Of a stretch of DNA of 32,823 nt, positions 7,804 through 14,355 are shown piece by piece. This stretch comes from an uncultured beta proteobacterium (GTDB taxonomy: Bacteria > Pseudomonadota > Gammaproteobacteria > Burkholderiales > Burkholderiaceae_C): NCBI GenBank assembly GCA_903897925.1, contig CAIUDG010000110.1, positions 1 through 32,823 of the forward strand. The letters are read 5' to 3'. A program made the translations under genes and the position numbers. The notes below the pieces were generated by a model. That model was not told the DNA's origin. It saw only the letters and a list, made by a program, of their open reading frames with translations, and did not search any database. Every line of letters begins with the position of its first letter. Position 1 is the stretch's first letter.

Positions 7804-9630
7804 TCAGTGCAGCCGGCGCTGCAGGCGCTGGCTGTGCAGGCCCTTGGTCAGGCTGCTTTCCATGACCTGCGGCTCGTGCGCCATCAGTGCCACCAGCATT
7901 TCGGCGCAGAGCGCCGAAAAACTCAGACCGCGCGCGCCCATGGCAGCAGAAATCCACAGCGTCGGGTGTTCGGCGTCGATCACCGGGCCGACCAGCGGCA
8001 GACGATCATGGCTGACGCAGCGCGTGGCGGACCACACTTGCGCCTGGCCGCTGGTGAATTGCGGGGTCAGGGCGGCGGCCGCGCGCGGCAGCAATTCCGA
8101 CAGTTTATGAAAATTGCTGGCCTGTGCCGCCTCGACATCGGTGGCGCGTTCGGCGTCAGGTTCAAACGTGGAGCCGGTGTACCAGGACCAGCCGTCGGGC
8201 GAGGGAATGCCCGACAGAAAACTGCCGTGGCCATTGACGGCACAGGGCGGAAAATGTTCCGGATCTTGGGCGCTGGCACAGCGGCCCAGGCTCAGGCTGC
8301 CGTGCAAAATTTGCATGGCATCGAGTTTTTCCAGCAAGCCGGGAACCAATGCCACCGGGGCAGCGGCATCGGGCAAGGCGCGAATCAGATCGATGCAGCC
8401 GCGGGCGTTGGCAAACACCACATGGTCGGCGTGGCCGAGAACCTGGCCGTCGCCATCGAGCAGGCTCCAGCGGGCGTTGCCGGAGGTGGCTTGCGCGTCG
8501 GCTTCGGTGTGCGTCTCCAGTGCCTGGACTTGCGACAGTCCGAGGAAGCGAATGCGCGGGTGGTTCAGCCAGGCCCGTACCAGTTGCGCCGGCTTGATCC
8601 AGGCGGCGTGTTCGTGCCACAGCGTCGCTTGCGGTTGGGCCAGGCCGCGTGCCCAGGCCTGGTCCTGCAGCTTGGTTTCGCCCGGGCAACTCCAGTCCGC
8701 GGGGCTGAAGCGCAGCGCCGTGGCGGGGCTGTCCAGCTGCATTTCCAGTGCGCCGCTGCGGCACCAGTCCTGGCCGTGTTGCAGATGGCGCTGGGCGTGG
8801 TCCAGCATCAGGCGCACACCTGCGCGTGACATGCGTGAGCGCGGGCTGTCATCGTTTGAGTGGTGTGGCACCACCAGTCCGGCCGGCAGGCCGGAGGCGC
8901 CAGCGGCCGGGCTGGCACCTTGTTCGTACACATCCACCTGCCAGCCGCGCGTCGCCAGGGCACGCGCCACACTGGCACCGGCCAGCCCGGCACCAATCAC
9001 GGCGCAGCGCGGCTCCACAGGCTGTGGCGCACTGCTGGCGTAGCGCCGGTGGCGCAATTTCCAGTGCGGGGCGAAGCGGGCAGTCTGGCCGGCGTTGGCT
9101 GGGGCGGTTACGGTAACGAAGCCGGCAGCATGCAAGTCGGCCGCGCTGGGGCCGTGTTCGGCGGGGAATTCGACCTGCGCATCGCGGCTGCAGACCCGTG
9201 CCAATGCCTTGAGCTGCCATTTTTCCCACTGCAGCGCGCTGTCCTGGGCACAGACCCATTGGGCCTGCAGTTCCAGTTCGCCCAGGCATTGTTCGGTATC
9301 GCCGACACACAGCGTCAGGGACAGTTGTCCGCTGTCCAGCAGCAGGCGGTGAAATCCCGGACGCAGTGCATAACACTGGGCCGCCAGTTTGGCCGCCAGC
9401 ACGGCCTGTGGGCTGTTGCCGGTGCCGGCCTGTTGCAGCTCTTGCTGCAACGTCGCTGCGGCGCTGCTGGACAGCAGCGCAACACAGTGCAGCATGTGTG
9501 GACGTTGCAGATGCGTGCGCCAGTAATGCCACAGGGGCAGGAAGCGGCTGCTGGCAAAGGCGGTATCGAGCAGCGTCCACGCTGGCTGCTGCTGCCAGAG
9601 CACGCCGTAACGATCAAGGGCGCTGGCCAC
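7804..9630 (-). CDS. mnmC: MnmC-type tRNA modification enzyme; FAD oxidoreductase domain intact, methyltransferase domain decayed
   Basis: MnmC acts on wobble uridine of tRNA. Its C-terminal FAD domain removes the carboxymethyl group of cmnm5s2U, and its N-terminal domain methylates nm5s2U using SAM. In this 608-residue protein the FAD/DAO domain (about residues 205-590) is well kept: AVIGAGLAGASVARALATRG, YEQGASPAAGASGLPAGLV, GSFLSGIPSPDGWSWYTGST, WSATRCVSHDRLPLVGP and SAAMGARGLSFSALCAE. The N-terminal half is short and lacks the SAM-binding glycine motif (ETGFGxGLNF in the family; here LLDTAFASSRFLPLWHYW). It also lacks the catalytic D-G-F-A-P-A-K-N-P block (here WVCAQDSALQWEKW). Remnants such as PGFHRLLLDSGQLSLTLCVG align to the family. 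The start is a GTG 11 bp after yggX with no clear ribosome binding site; an in-frame stop lies 45 bp upstream. Confidence 0.88.
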   Translation of the reverse strand: MASALDRYGVLWQQQPAWTLLDTAFASSRFLPLWHYWRTHLQRPHMLHCVALLSSSAAATLQQELQQAGTGNSPQAVLAAKLAAQCYALRPGFHRLLLDSGQLSLTLCVGDTEQCLGELELQAQWVCAQDSALQWEKWQLKALARVCSRDAQVEFPAEHGPSAADLHAAGFVTVTAPANAGQTARFAPHWKLRHRRYASSAPQPVEPRCAVIGAGLAGASVARALATRGWQVDVYEQGASPAAGASGLPAGLVVPHHSNDDSPRSRMSRAGVRLMLDHAQRHLQHGQDWCRSGALEMQLDSPATALRFSPADWSCPGETKLQDQAWARGLAQPQATLWHEHAAWIKPAQLVRAWLNHPRIRFLGLSQVQALETHTEADAQATSGNARWSLLDGDGQVLGHADHVVFANARGCIDLIRALPDAAAPVALVPGLLEKLDAMQILHGSLSLGRCASAQDPEHFPPCAVNGHGSFLSGIPSPDGWSWYTGSTFEPDAERATDVEAAQASNFHKLSELLPRAAAALTPQFTSGQAQVWSATRCVSHDRLPLVGPVIDAEHPTLWISAAMGARGLSFSALCAEMLVALMAHEPQVMESSLTKGLHSQRLQRRLH

Positions 9631-9641
9631 TGCGCTGCCGT

Positions 9642-9914
9642 TCAGGCGCTCGGGGGGACGTAACCCTGCGCTGCGTCAGCACCGTCGCCGAAGAAGTGGT
9701 TTTCCATCTGGCGTGCCAGGTACTGGCGCGCGCGCGCGTCGGCCAGATTGAGGCGGTTTTCGTTGACCAGCATGGTCTGGTGCTTGAGCCAGGCGGCCCA
9801 GGCCTCCTTGCTGACGTTTTCCCAGATGCGTTTGCCCAACTCTCCCGGATAGGGCGCAAAGTCCAGGCCTTCTGCCTGCGTTCCGAGTTTGATGCAATTG
9901 ACCATGCGTGCCAT
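9642..9914 (-). CDS. yggX: Fe(2+)-trafficking / oxidative damage protection protein YggX
   Basis: A small cytosolic protein (90 residues) that protects Fe-S clusters and aids iron trafficking under oxidative stress. The sequence is typical throughout: [58 protein letters not shown] and [15 protein letters not shown]. The family cysteine is present in VNC. The start at 9914 is supported by an AAAGG ribosome binding site with about 6-base spacing. The longer open frame upstream is spurious. It precedes mnmC by 11 bp and is likely cotranscribed. It is divergent from dsbB, with a 134-bp shared upstream region. Confidence 0.95.
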   Translation of the reverse strand: MARMVNCIKLGTQAEGLDFAPYPGELGKRIWENVSKEAWAAWLKHQTMLVNENRLNLADARARQYLARQMENHFFGDGADAAQGYVPPSA

Positions 9915-9987
9915 GAGTAACCTTTTTATTGGAAAGCAAAGCCGGAATCTTATTCTGTTTGGGCGCGGTCTGACGTGGCCGGACAAC

Positions 9988-10015
9988 TTGGTAGAGAATC
10001 GGCGCTGCCTATTTT
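9988..10015 (+). promoter_or_regulatory. Candidate sigma-70 promoter for dsbB
   Basis: TTGGTA (9988-9993) and TATTTT (10010-10015) are separated by 16 bases and lie 34 bp upstream of the dsbB ATG, in the intergenic region shared with yggX. Each hexamer deviates from consensus, so this is tentative. Confidence 0.3.
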
Positions 10016-10048
10016 TGTTTATTTCTGATTCTGTTGGAACTCTTTCGC

Positions 10049-10576
10049 ATGCTGTCTCACCTCTTGAATGCCCTTGACCTTTATCCGCGCCGCGTGCTGT
10101 TGGCTTTGGCTGTGGTGTGTTTATCGATGCTGGGCTTTGGCCTGTATTTGCAGCATGTGCTCGGACTCGAGCCCTGTCCGATGTGCATCGTGCAGCGCTA
10201 TGCCGATGCGCTGGTCGCGCTGCTGGCGCTGGCCGGTGCCAGCTGTGCGCGGCGGGGGCTGCGCCAGAGCGCCACCGGTCTGCTGTGGCTGGTGGCAGTC
10301 GGCGGCGCCTTTGTGGCGGCGCGCCAGAGCTGGTTGCAGTGGTACCCGCCGGAAGTGGTGTCCTGCGGGCGCGACCTGTACGGCATGATTGAAACTTTTC
10401 CGCTGCAGCGTGTGTTGCCAATGGTCTTCAAAGGCAGTGGCGATTGCAGCAAAGTCGACTGGACCTTTCTGGGTGGCTCGATCGCCAACTGGTCCTTCGT
10501 CTGGTTCTGCGGTGCCGGCCTGCTCAGTGCGGTATTGTTCGTGCGCCAATGGCGTGGTTCGCGGGCCGGCGTATAA
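10049..10576 (+). CDS. dsbB: Disulfide bond formation protein B
   Basis: An inner-membrane quinone reductase that reoxidises periplasmic DsbA and passes electrons to ubiquinone. The 175-residue protein has four hydrophobic segments. The first periplasmic cysteine pair is in [16 protein letters not shown] (CXXC). The second pair is in [11 protein letters not shown] and [12 protein letters not shown]. An aromatic/arginine-rich stretch in the second loop ([12 protein letters not shown]) also fits the family. I chose the ATG at 10049. A TTG 15 bp earlier is possible, and only a weak GGAA precedes the ATG. It is followed by a strong bidirectional terminator. DsbA is not in the window. Confidence 0.93.
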   Translation: MLSHLLNALDLYPRRVLLALAVVCLSMLGFGLYLQHVLGLEPCPMCIVQRYADALVALLALAGASCARRGLRQSATGLLWLVAVGGAFVAARQSWLQWYPPEVVSCGRDLYGMIETFPLQRVLPMVFKGSGDCSKVDWTFLGGSIANWSFVWFCGAGLLSAVLFVRQWRGSRAGV

Positions 10577-10586
10577 GGTCGCAACG

Positions 10587-10632
10587 AAGGGCGGATTGCG
10601 CGAGACGCAAAGGGCGGATTGCGTGCGACGCA
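10587..10632. repeat. Two tandem 23-bp copies of a GGGCGGATTGCG repeat
   Basis: Units 10587-10609 and 10610-10632 match at 21 of 23 positions and share AAGGGCGGATTGCG then GACGCA. They sit just behind the dsbB stop and just before the terminator. The GC-rich extragenic placement resembles REP-type elements, but no inverted partner is seen. Confidence 0.6.
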
Positions 10633-10636
10633 AAAA

Positions 10637-10674
10637 CGCCCTGGTGCACGCAAGGCACACCAGGGCGTTTTTTT
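10637..10674. terminator. Bidirectional rho-independent terminator between dsbB and H1-like gene
   Basis: Arms CGCCCTGGTG (10637-10646) and CACCAGGGCG (10658-10667) form a perfect 10-bp stem with an 11-nt loop. Seven T follow (10668-10674) and five A precede (10632-10636), so it can terminate transcripts from both sides of this convergent pair. Confidence 0.9.
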
Positions 10675-10685
10675 AAGCCGCTGAA

Positions 10686-11051
10686 TTACTTGGCTTTAGC
10701 GGCCTTGGCGGCTGGCTTTGCTGCTGGCTTGGCGGCTTTCGCTGCTTTTGCGGGAGCGGCCTTGGCCGGTGCGGCAGCCTTGGCAGGCGCAGCAGCCTTG
10801 GGAGCGGCTTCAGCCTTCAGTGCAGCGCGCTGGGCTTTCAGTGCGTTGATGTCGGCAGTCAGCTTGGCCTTGCGCTCATTGAGCTTGGCCAGTGCGCCGT
10901 TGATCTTTGCAATGGCTTTGGCGGTCTTGGAGACCACAGCCTTCTTGGCTACCGGAGCGGCCTTCTTGGCGACGGGCTTGGCTGCCTTGACAGCTGTTTT
11001 CTTGACGGGTTTTGCTGCAGCCTTGGGGGCCGCTTTCTTTGCAGTTGCCAT
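10686..11051 (-). CDS. Histone H1-like Lys/Ala-rich nucleoid protein
   Basis: A 121-residue, strongly basic protein with low-complexity Lys-Ala-Pro repeats at both ends (KKAAPKAAAKPVKK near the start; AAPAKAAAPAKAAPAKAAKA near the end). These flank a more ordered central segment (AIAKINGALAKLNERKAKLT, then ALKAQRAALKAE), which looks helical or coiled. This layout is that of betaproteobacterial H1-like DNA-binding proteins that coat or compact DNA, and the function is inferred from composition. The start at 11051 has AAGGA upstream; the longer frame adds 16 unrelated residues. Repeat-rich coding DNA makes length variation between strains likely. Confidence 0.8.
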   Translation of the reverse strand: MATAKKAAPKAAAKPVKKTAVKAAKPVAKKAAPVAKKAVVSKTAKAIAKINGALAKLNERKAKLTADINALKAQRAALKAEAAPKAAAPAKAAAPAKAAPAKAAKAAKPAAKPAAKAAKAK

Positions 11052-11193
11052 GATGAATTTCCTTGTTGTGTGTAATCGGCGAACGATATAAAAAAGCACT
11101 CAAACGCATAGCCGCTTAGTTTTTGAGCCTGCCGATTATCTGTCATCTGGACGCTGTCAGCTATAGAAGGCCCAGGCTTTGTAGAATGCAGGC

Positions 11194-11418
11194 ATGTCCA
11201 AGCCTCCAACCAAAGACGCCATCCTGAACGATGGTCTTCGTTACAAGACCAAAGTCGGTGGATCTCCTTTCCGTGCAGACCCCTATATCGGTGCTGCTTC
11301 CATGTCCTGTTTCCTGTGTGGCAAACACCGCCCGCGCCAGGAATTGCAATCGCGCAAGCTGATTGGAAAATCGCAGTTTGTCTGCGCTCCCTCTTGCAAG
11401 GCGCGCGACGCGGCCTGA
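11194..11418 (+). CDS. Small conserved-looking protein with CxxC...CxxxC zinc-ribbon-like motif
   Basis: I do not recognise a named family. The 74-residue protein contains SCFLCGKHRPRQEL followed by KSQFVCAPSCKARD. Four cysteines thus sit in two pairs (CxxC and CxxxC) about 25 residues apart, as expected for a small zinc-binding fold. The N-terminus (MSKPPTKDAILNDGLRYKTK) is polar. The ribosome binding site is weak. It is divergent from the H1-like gene with a 142-bp gap and lies 22 bp before a DUF5710-like gene. Codon use matches the core genes, so it is probably real. Confidence 0.6.
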   Translation: MSKPPTKDAILNDGLRYKTKVGGSPFRADPYIGAASMSCFLCGKHRPRQELQSRKLIGKSQFVCAPSCKARDAA

Positions 11419-11440
11419 GCCGTGACGCGGTAGCGGCTAC

Positions 11441-11746
11441 GTGCGCATTAATCTGAAAGTTCCTTTTGCACAAAAGGATGCCGCCAAGGCACTGGGTGCG
11501 CGCTGGGACGGCGCGCGCAAAATTTGGTACGTGATCGATCCGCGTGATCTGGCGCCGTTCTCCGACTGGAGCCCGCAGCCAGACGCGGCTGTGACCGGCG
11601 TGACCGGCGCAGCCGTTGCGCCAGCGTTGCGTACAGCGCCACGTGCCAATGCCGGTATCGTCACCGGTCCGGCAACGGTGCGCACCTTGTGCGCCTGTGC
11701 CGTGCTGCCGTGGGAACCTTGTTCCCATACGCAAGCCGCTACTTGA
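11441..11746 (+). CDS. DUF5710 domain-containing small protein
   Basis: A 101-residue protein whose N-terminal 45 residues match the DUF5710 pattern: INLKVPFAQKDAAKALGARW then DGARKIWYVIDP (family style: VPYAEKDEAKALGARWD..KKWYVP). This domain often accompanies DNA primases or helicases in mobile DNA, but it also occurs alone. The C-terminal tail ends in a cysteine-containing TLCACAVLPWEPCSH segment with unknown role. The start is GTG at 11441; a stop lies just upstream in frame. No biochemical function is assigned to the domain. Confidence 0.65.
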   Translation: MRINLKVPFAQKDAAKALGARWDGARKIWYVIDPRDLAPFSDWSPQPDAAVTGVTGAAVAPALRTAPRANAGIVTGPATVRTLCACAVLPWEPCSHTQAAT

Positions 11747-11774
11747 ATCCGGGGCGTGAGCCCTCAGTTAGGCT

Positions 11775-11822
11775 GGGCACCGTGCTGAATGCCGCATGGC
11801 AGGTTCGGTGCGCCCATTTTTT
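11775..11822 (+). terminator. Terminator-like hairpin in the leader of the OYE reductase gene
   Basis: GGGCACCG (11775-11782) pairs with CGGTGCGCCC (11806-11815) as an 8-bp stem with a 2-nt bulge, followed by six T (11817-11822). A smaller hairpin GGGC-GTGA-GCCC (11752-11763) with a GNRA-type loop precedes it. It ends 17 bp before the reductase ATG. It may terminate the upstream small-gene transcript or act as an attenuator of the reductase. Confidence 0.55.
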
Positions 11823-11839
11823 ACCTCACAGGACCTCAC

Positions 11840-12913
11840 ATGCTTTTCGAATCTTTTGCGTTGGGTGGAATCACGCTGGCCAACCGCACCGTCATGGCAC
11901 CCATGACGCGCAGCCGGGCCTTGAACAACCAGCCTTCCGAGTTGATGGCGCAGTATTACGCACAGCGCGCCAGTGCCGGTTTGATTGTTACCGAGGGCAC
12001 TTCGCCGTCGCCCAATGGCTTGGGCTATGCGCGCATTCCCGGCCTGTTCAATCAGGAACAGGCCAGCGGCTGGCAACAGATCACCCAGGCGGTACACCAG
12101 GTCGGCGGCAAAATTTTTGTGCAGCTGATGCACACTGGCCGGGTCAGCCAGCAGGCCAATCTGCCGGCTGGCGCCAAGGTCATGGGACCCGGCGCCGAAG
12201 TCTGCGCCGGTGAGGTCTGGACCGATGCCAACGGCATGCAGCCTTACAGCGCGCCGACGCCGATGGCGGACAGCGACATTGCCCAGGTCATCGCCGAATA
12301 TGTGCAGTCGGCCAAGCTCGCAGTGCAAGCCGGTTTTGACGGTATCGAACTGCACGCGGCCAACGGCTACCTGCTGGAACAGTTCCTGAATGCCAATGTG
12401 AACCAGCGCCAGGATGGCTACGGCGGCAGCGCCGAAGGACGCAATCGTCTGGTGTTGGAAGTGGCTGCTGCGTGTGTCAAGGCGATTGGCGCTGACAAGG
12501 TCGGCATCCGGATTTCGCCTTACGGCGTATTCAACGGCACCGGCGCATTCGAAGGCGTGGAAGAACAGTTTCTGGCGCTGGCGCGTGGCCTGTCGGCACT
12601 GGGCTTGGTCTATTTGCATCTGGTGGACCACTCGGCCATGGGCGCGCCACCGGTGCCGGCGGCGTTCAAGAAAGACTTGCGCGCGGCGTTTGGTGGCACC
12701 TTCATTGCGGTGGGCGGCTTTGATGCGCAAAGCGCGCAGCAGGTGTTGCAGGCCAAGGATGCCGACTTGATCGCCTTTGGCCGTCCGTTTATTTCGAATC
12801 CGGACTTGGTGACGCGTTTGAAAACCGGCACGGCCAGCACGCCACCGGATATGTCAACCTTCTACACCCCGGGTGAAAAAGGCTACACCGACTATCCCTT
12901 GGCCGCCGCCTGA
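11840..12913 (+). CDS. nemA: Old Yellow Enzyme family alkene reductase (N-ethylmaleimide reductase-like)
   Basis: An FMN-dependent NAD(P)H oxidoreductase that reduces activated C=C bonds, nitro compounds or nitrate esters. The 357-residue TIM-barrel protein shows all OYE landmarks: ANRTVMAPMTRSRA, PNGLGYARIPGLFNQEQ, VQLMHTGRVSQQANLP, FDGIELHAANGYLLEQFLN, QDGYGGSAEGRNRLVLEV and DADLIAFGRPFISNPDL. The ATG at 11840 has AGGA 7 bases upstream; an earlier in-frame start adds 17 unconserved residues lying in the hairpin leader. The gene converges on argA. The physiological substrate is unknown; members often respond to electrophile stress. Confidence 0.92.
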   Translation: MLFESFALGGITLANRTVMAPMTRSRALNNQPSELMAQYYAQRASAGLIVTEGTSPSPNGLGYARIPGLFNQEQASGWQQITQAVHQVGGKIFVQLMHTGRVSQQANLPAGAKVMGPGAEVCAGEVWTDANGMQPYSAPTPMADSDIAQVIAEYVQSAKLAVQAGFDGIELHAANGYLLEQFLNANVNQRQDGYGGSAEGRNRLVLEVAAACVKAIGADKVGIRISPYGVFNGTGAFEGVEEQFLALARGLSALGLVYLHLVDHSAMGAPPVPAAFKKDLRAAFGGTFIAVGGFDAQSAQQVLQAKDADLIAFGRPFISNPDLVTRLKTGTASTPPDMSTFYTPGEKGYTDYPLAAA

Positions 12914-12933
12914 GCGCGACTTTGCTGTGTAGT

Positions 12934-12957
12934 CAGCTCAGGTGCTGAGTTTTTTTA
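12934..12957 (+). terminator. Terminator after OYE reductase gene
   Basis: AGCTCAG (12935-12941) and CTGAGTT (12945-12951) form a short stem (one G-T pair) around a 3-nt loop within an eight-T run. It overlaps the last codons of argA on the other strand. The stem is short, so efficiency may be modest. Confidence 0.5.
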
Positions 12958-14296
12958 CCAGCACCTGGCTCTTGCGGTCCCAGTTGTACTTGCGCTTGCG
13001 CGCTTCGGGCAACCACTCGGGGTCCACCGGCGCGAAGCCGCGTTTGATGAACCAGTGCATGGTGCGGGTGGTCAGCACAAAAATGCTGTCCAGCCCACTG
13101 GCGCGGGCGCGTTGCTCGACGCGCTTGAGAATGCGTTCACCGTCGCCCTGGCCTTGCACGTCAGGGGAGACGGTGAGGGCGGCCATTTCGGCGGTTTTGG
13201 CTTCCGGATAGGGGTAGAGCGCGGCACACGCAAAGATCACGCCGTCGTGTTCGATGATGGTGTAGTTGCCGATGTCGCGCTCAATTTCGCTGCGCCCGCG
13301 TTTCACCAGGGTGCCGTCTTTTTCAAACGGCTCAATCAGTTGCAGGATACCGCCGACATCGTCGGGTGAGGCTTCGCGCAGGCTTTCCAGTTTTTCATCC
13401 ACCACCATGGTGCCGATACCGTCGTGCACATAGACCTCAAGCAGGATCGCACCGTCGACCGAATAGGGAATGATGTGGCTGCGTTCCACGCCTTGCTTGC
13501 AGGCCTTGACACAGTGTTGCAGGTAAAAACCGACGTCGCTGGGCTGGGTCGGGCGTGGCAGTTCGGCCAGCATTTTTTCGGCGGCTGCCAGCGGCAGTTC
13601 GGTGTCGATCGGATTGTCTTCGCTGGCGGCTTCATCGGGCCGGGTGCGGATGCCGGGGATTTCGGTCAGGAACATCAGCTTGTCGGCCTGCAGCGCAATC
13701 GCCACCGAGGTGGCGACTTCTTCCATGGTCAGGTTGAACGCTTCACCCGTGGGCGAAAAACCAAACGGTGACAGCAGCACCATGGCGTCCATGTCCAGGG
13801 TTTTGGTGATGCCGGCAATGTCGACCTTGCGCACCACGCCGCTGTGCTGGAAGTCGACGCCGTCGACGATGCCGACCGGGCGTGCCGTGATGAAGTTGCC
13901 GGAGATCACGCGCACTGTGGAATCGGCCATGGGCGTATTCGGCAGGCCCTGGCTGAAGGCAGCTTCGATTTCGTAGCGCAGCTGGCCGGCGGCTTCCTGG
14001 GCGCAGTCGAGGGCGACTTCGTCGGTAATGCGGATGCCGTGCGAATACTTGGGCGCGTGGCCCTTGGCGCGCAGCTGTTCGTTGACCTGTGGGCGGAACC
14101 CGTGCACCAGCACAATCTTCACGCCCATGCTCTGGATCATGGCCAGGTCTTGCGCCAGACTGGGCAGCTTGCCGGCGGCGATGGCCTCGCCGGCGATGCC
14201 GACGACAAAGGTCTGGTGGCGGAATTTATGGATGTACGGCGCGACCGAACGGAACCAGGGCACGAAGGTGAAGTTGAAGACAGACGTTATGGACAT
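12938..14296 (-). CDS. argA: Amino-acid N-acetyltransferase (N-acetylglutamate synthase)
   Basis: The first step of arginine synthesis: acetyl-CoA plus glutamate to N-acetylglutamate. The 452-residue protein has the N-terminal amino-acid-kinase domain (about 25-290), seen in VAPYIHKFRHQTFVVGIAGE, KIVLVHGFRPQVNEQLRAKG, VISGNFITARPVG and FNLTMEEVATSVAIALQADK. This domain binds arginine for feedback inhibition in the family. The C-terminal GNAT domain (about 310-452) includes ALTVSPDVQGQGDGERIL, VLTTRTMHWFIKRGFAPVD and RKRKYNWDRKSQVLVKKL. Length and order match the classical ArgA. It is divergent from hrpA with 59 bp between starts. Confidence 0.96.
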   Translation of the reverse strand: MSITSVFNFTFVPWFRSVAPYIHKFRHQTFVVGIAGEAIAAGKLPSLAQDLAMIQSMGVKIVLVHGFRPQVNEQLRAKGHAPKYSHGIRITDEVALDCAQEAAGQLRYEIEAAFSQGLPNTPMADSTVRVISGNFITARPVGIVDGVDFQHSGVVRKVDIAGITKTLDMDAMVLLSPFGFSPTGEAFNLTMEEVATSVAIALQADKLMFLTEIPGIRTRPDEAASEDNPIDTELPLAAAEKMLAELPRPTQPSDVGFYLQHCVKACKQGVERSHIIPYSVDGAILLEVYVHDGIGTMVVDEKLESLREASPDDVGGILQLIEPFEKDGTLVKRGRSEIERDIGNYTIIEHDGVIFACAALYPYPEAKTAEMAALTVSPDVQGQGDGERILKRVEQRARASGLDSIFVLTTRTMHWFIKRGFAPVDPEWLPEARKRKYNWDRKSQVLVKKLST

Positions 14297-14355
14297 GGTT
14301 CTCGTTCGGTAGGGGACTTGGCAGATAATCCCAGATTCTCTACGAAGTAGCTCCC

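Noticed and set aside
9915..10421. N-terminal extension of yggX frame
   Set aside because: The frame runs antisense through dsbB; YggX family length is about 90 residues and the ATG at 9914 has a good ribosome binding site.
11052..11193. Promoter pair between the H1-like gene and the 74-residue gene
   Set aside because: The 142-bp region is AT-rich in part, but I found no -35/-10 pair with acceptable spacing on either strand.
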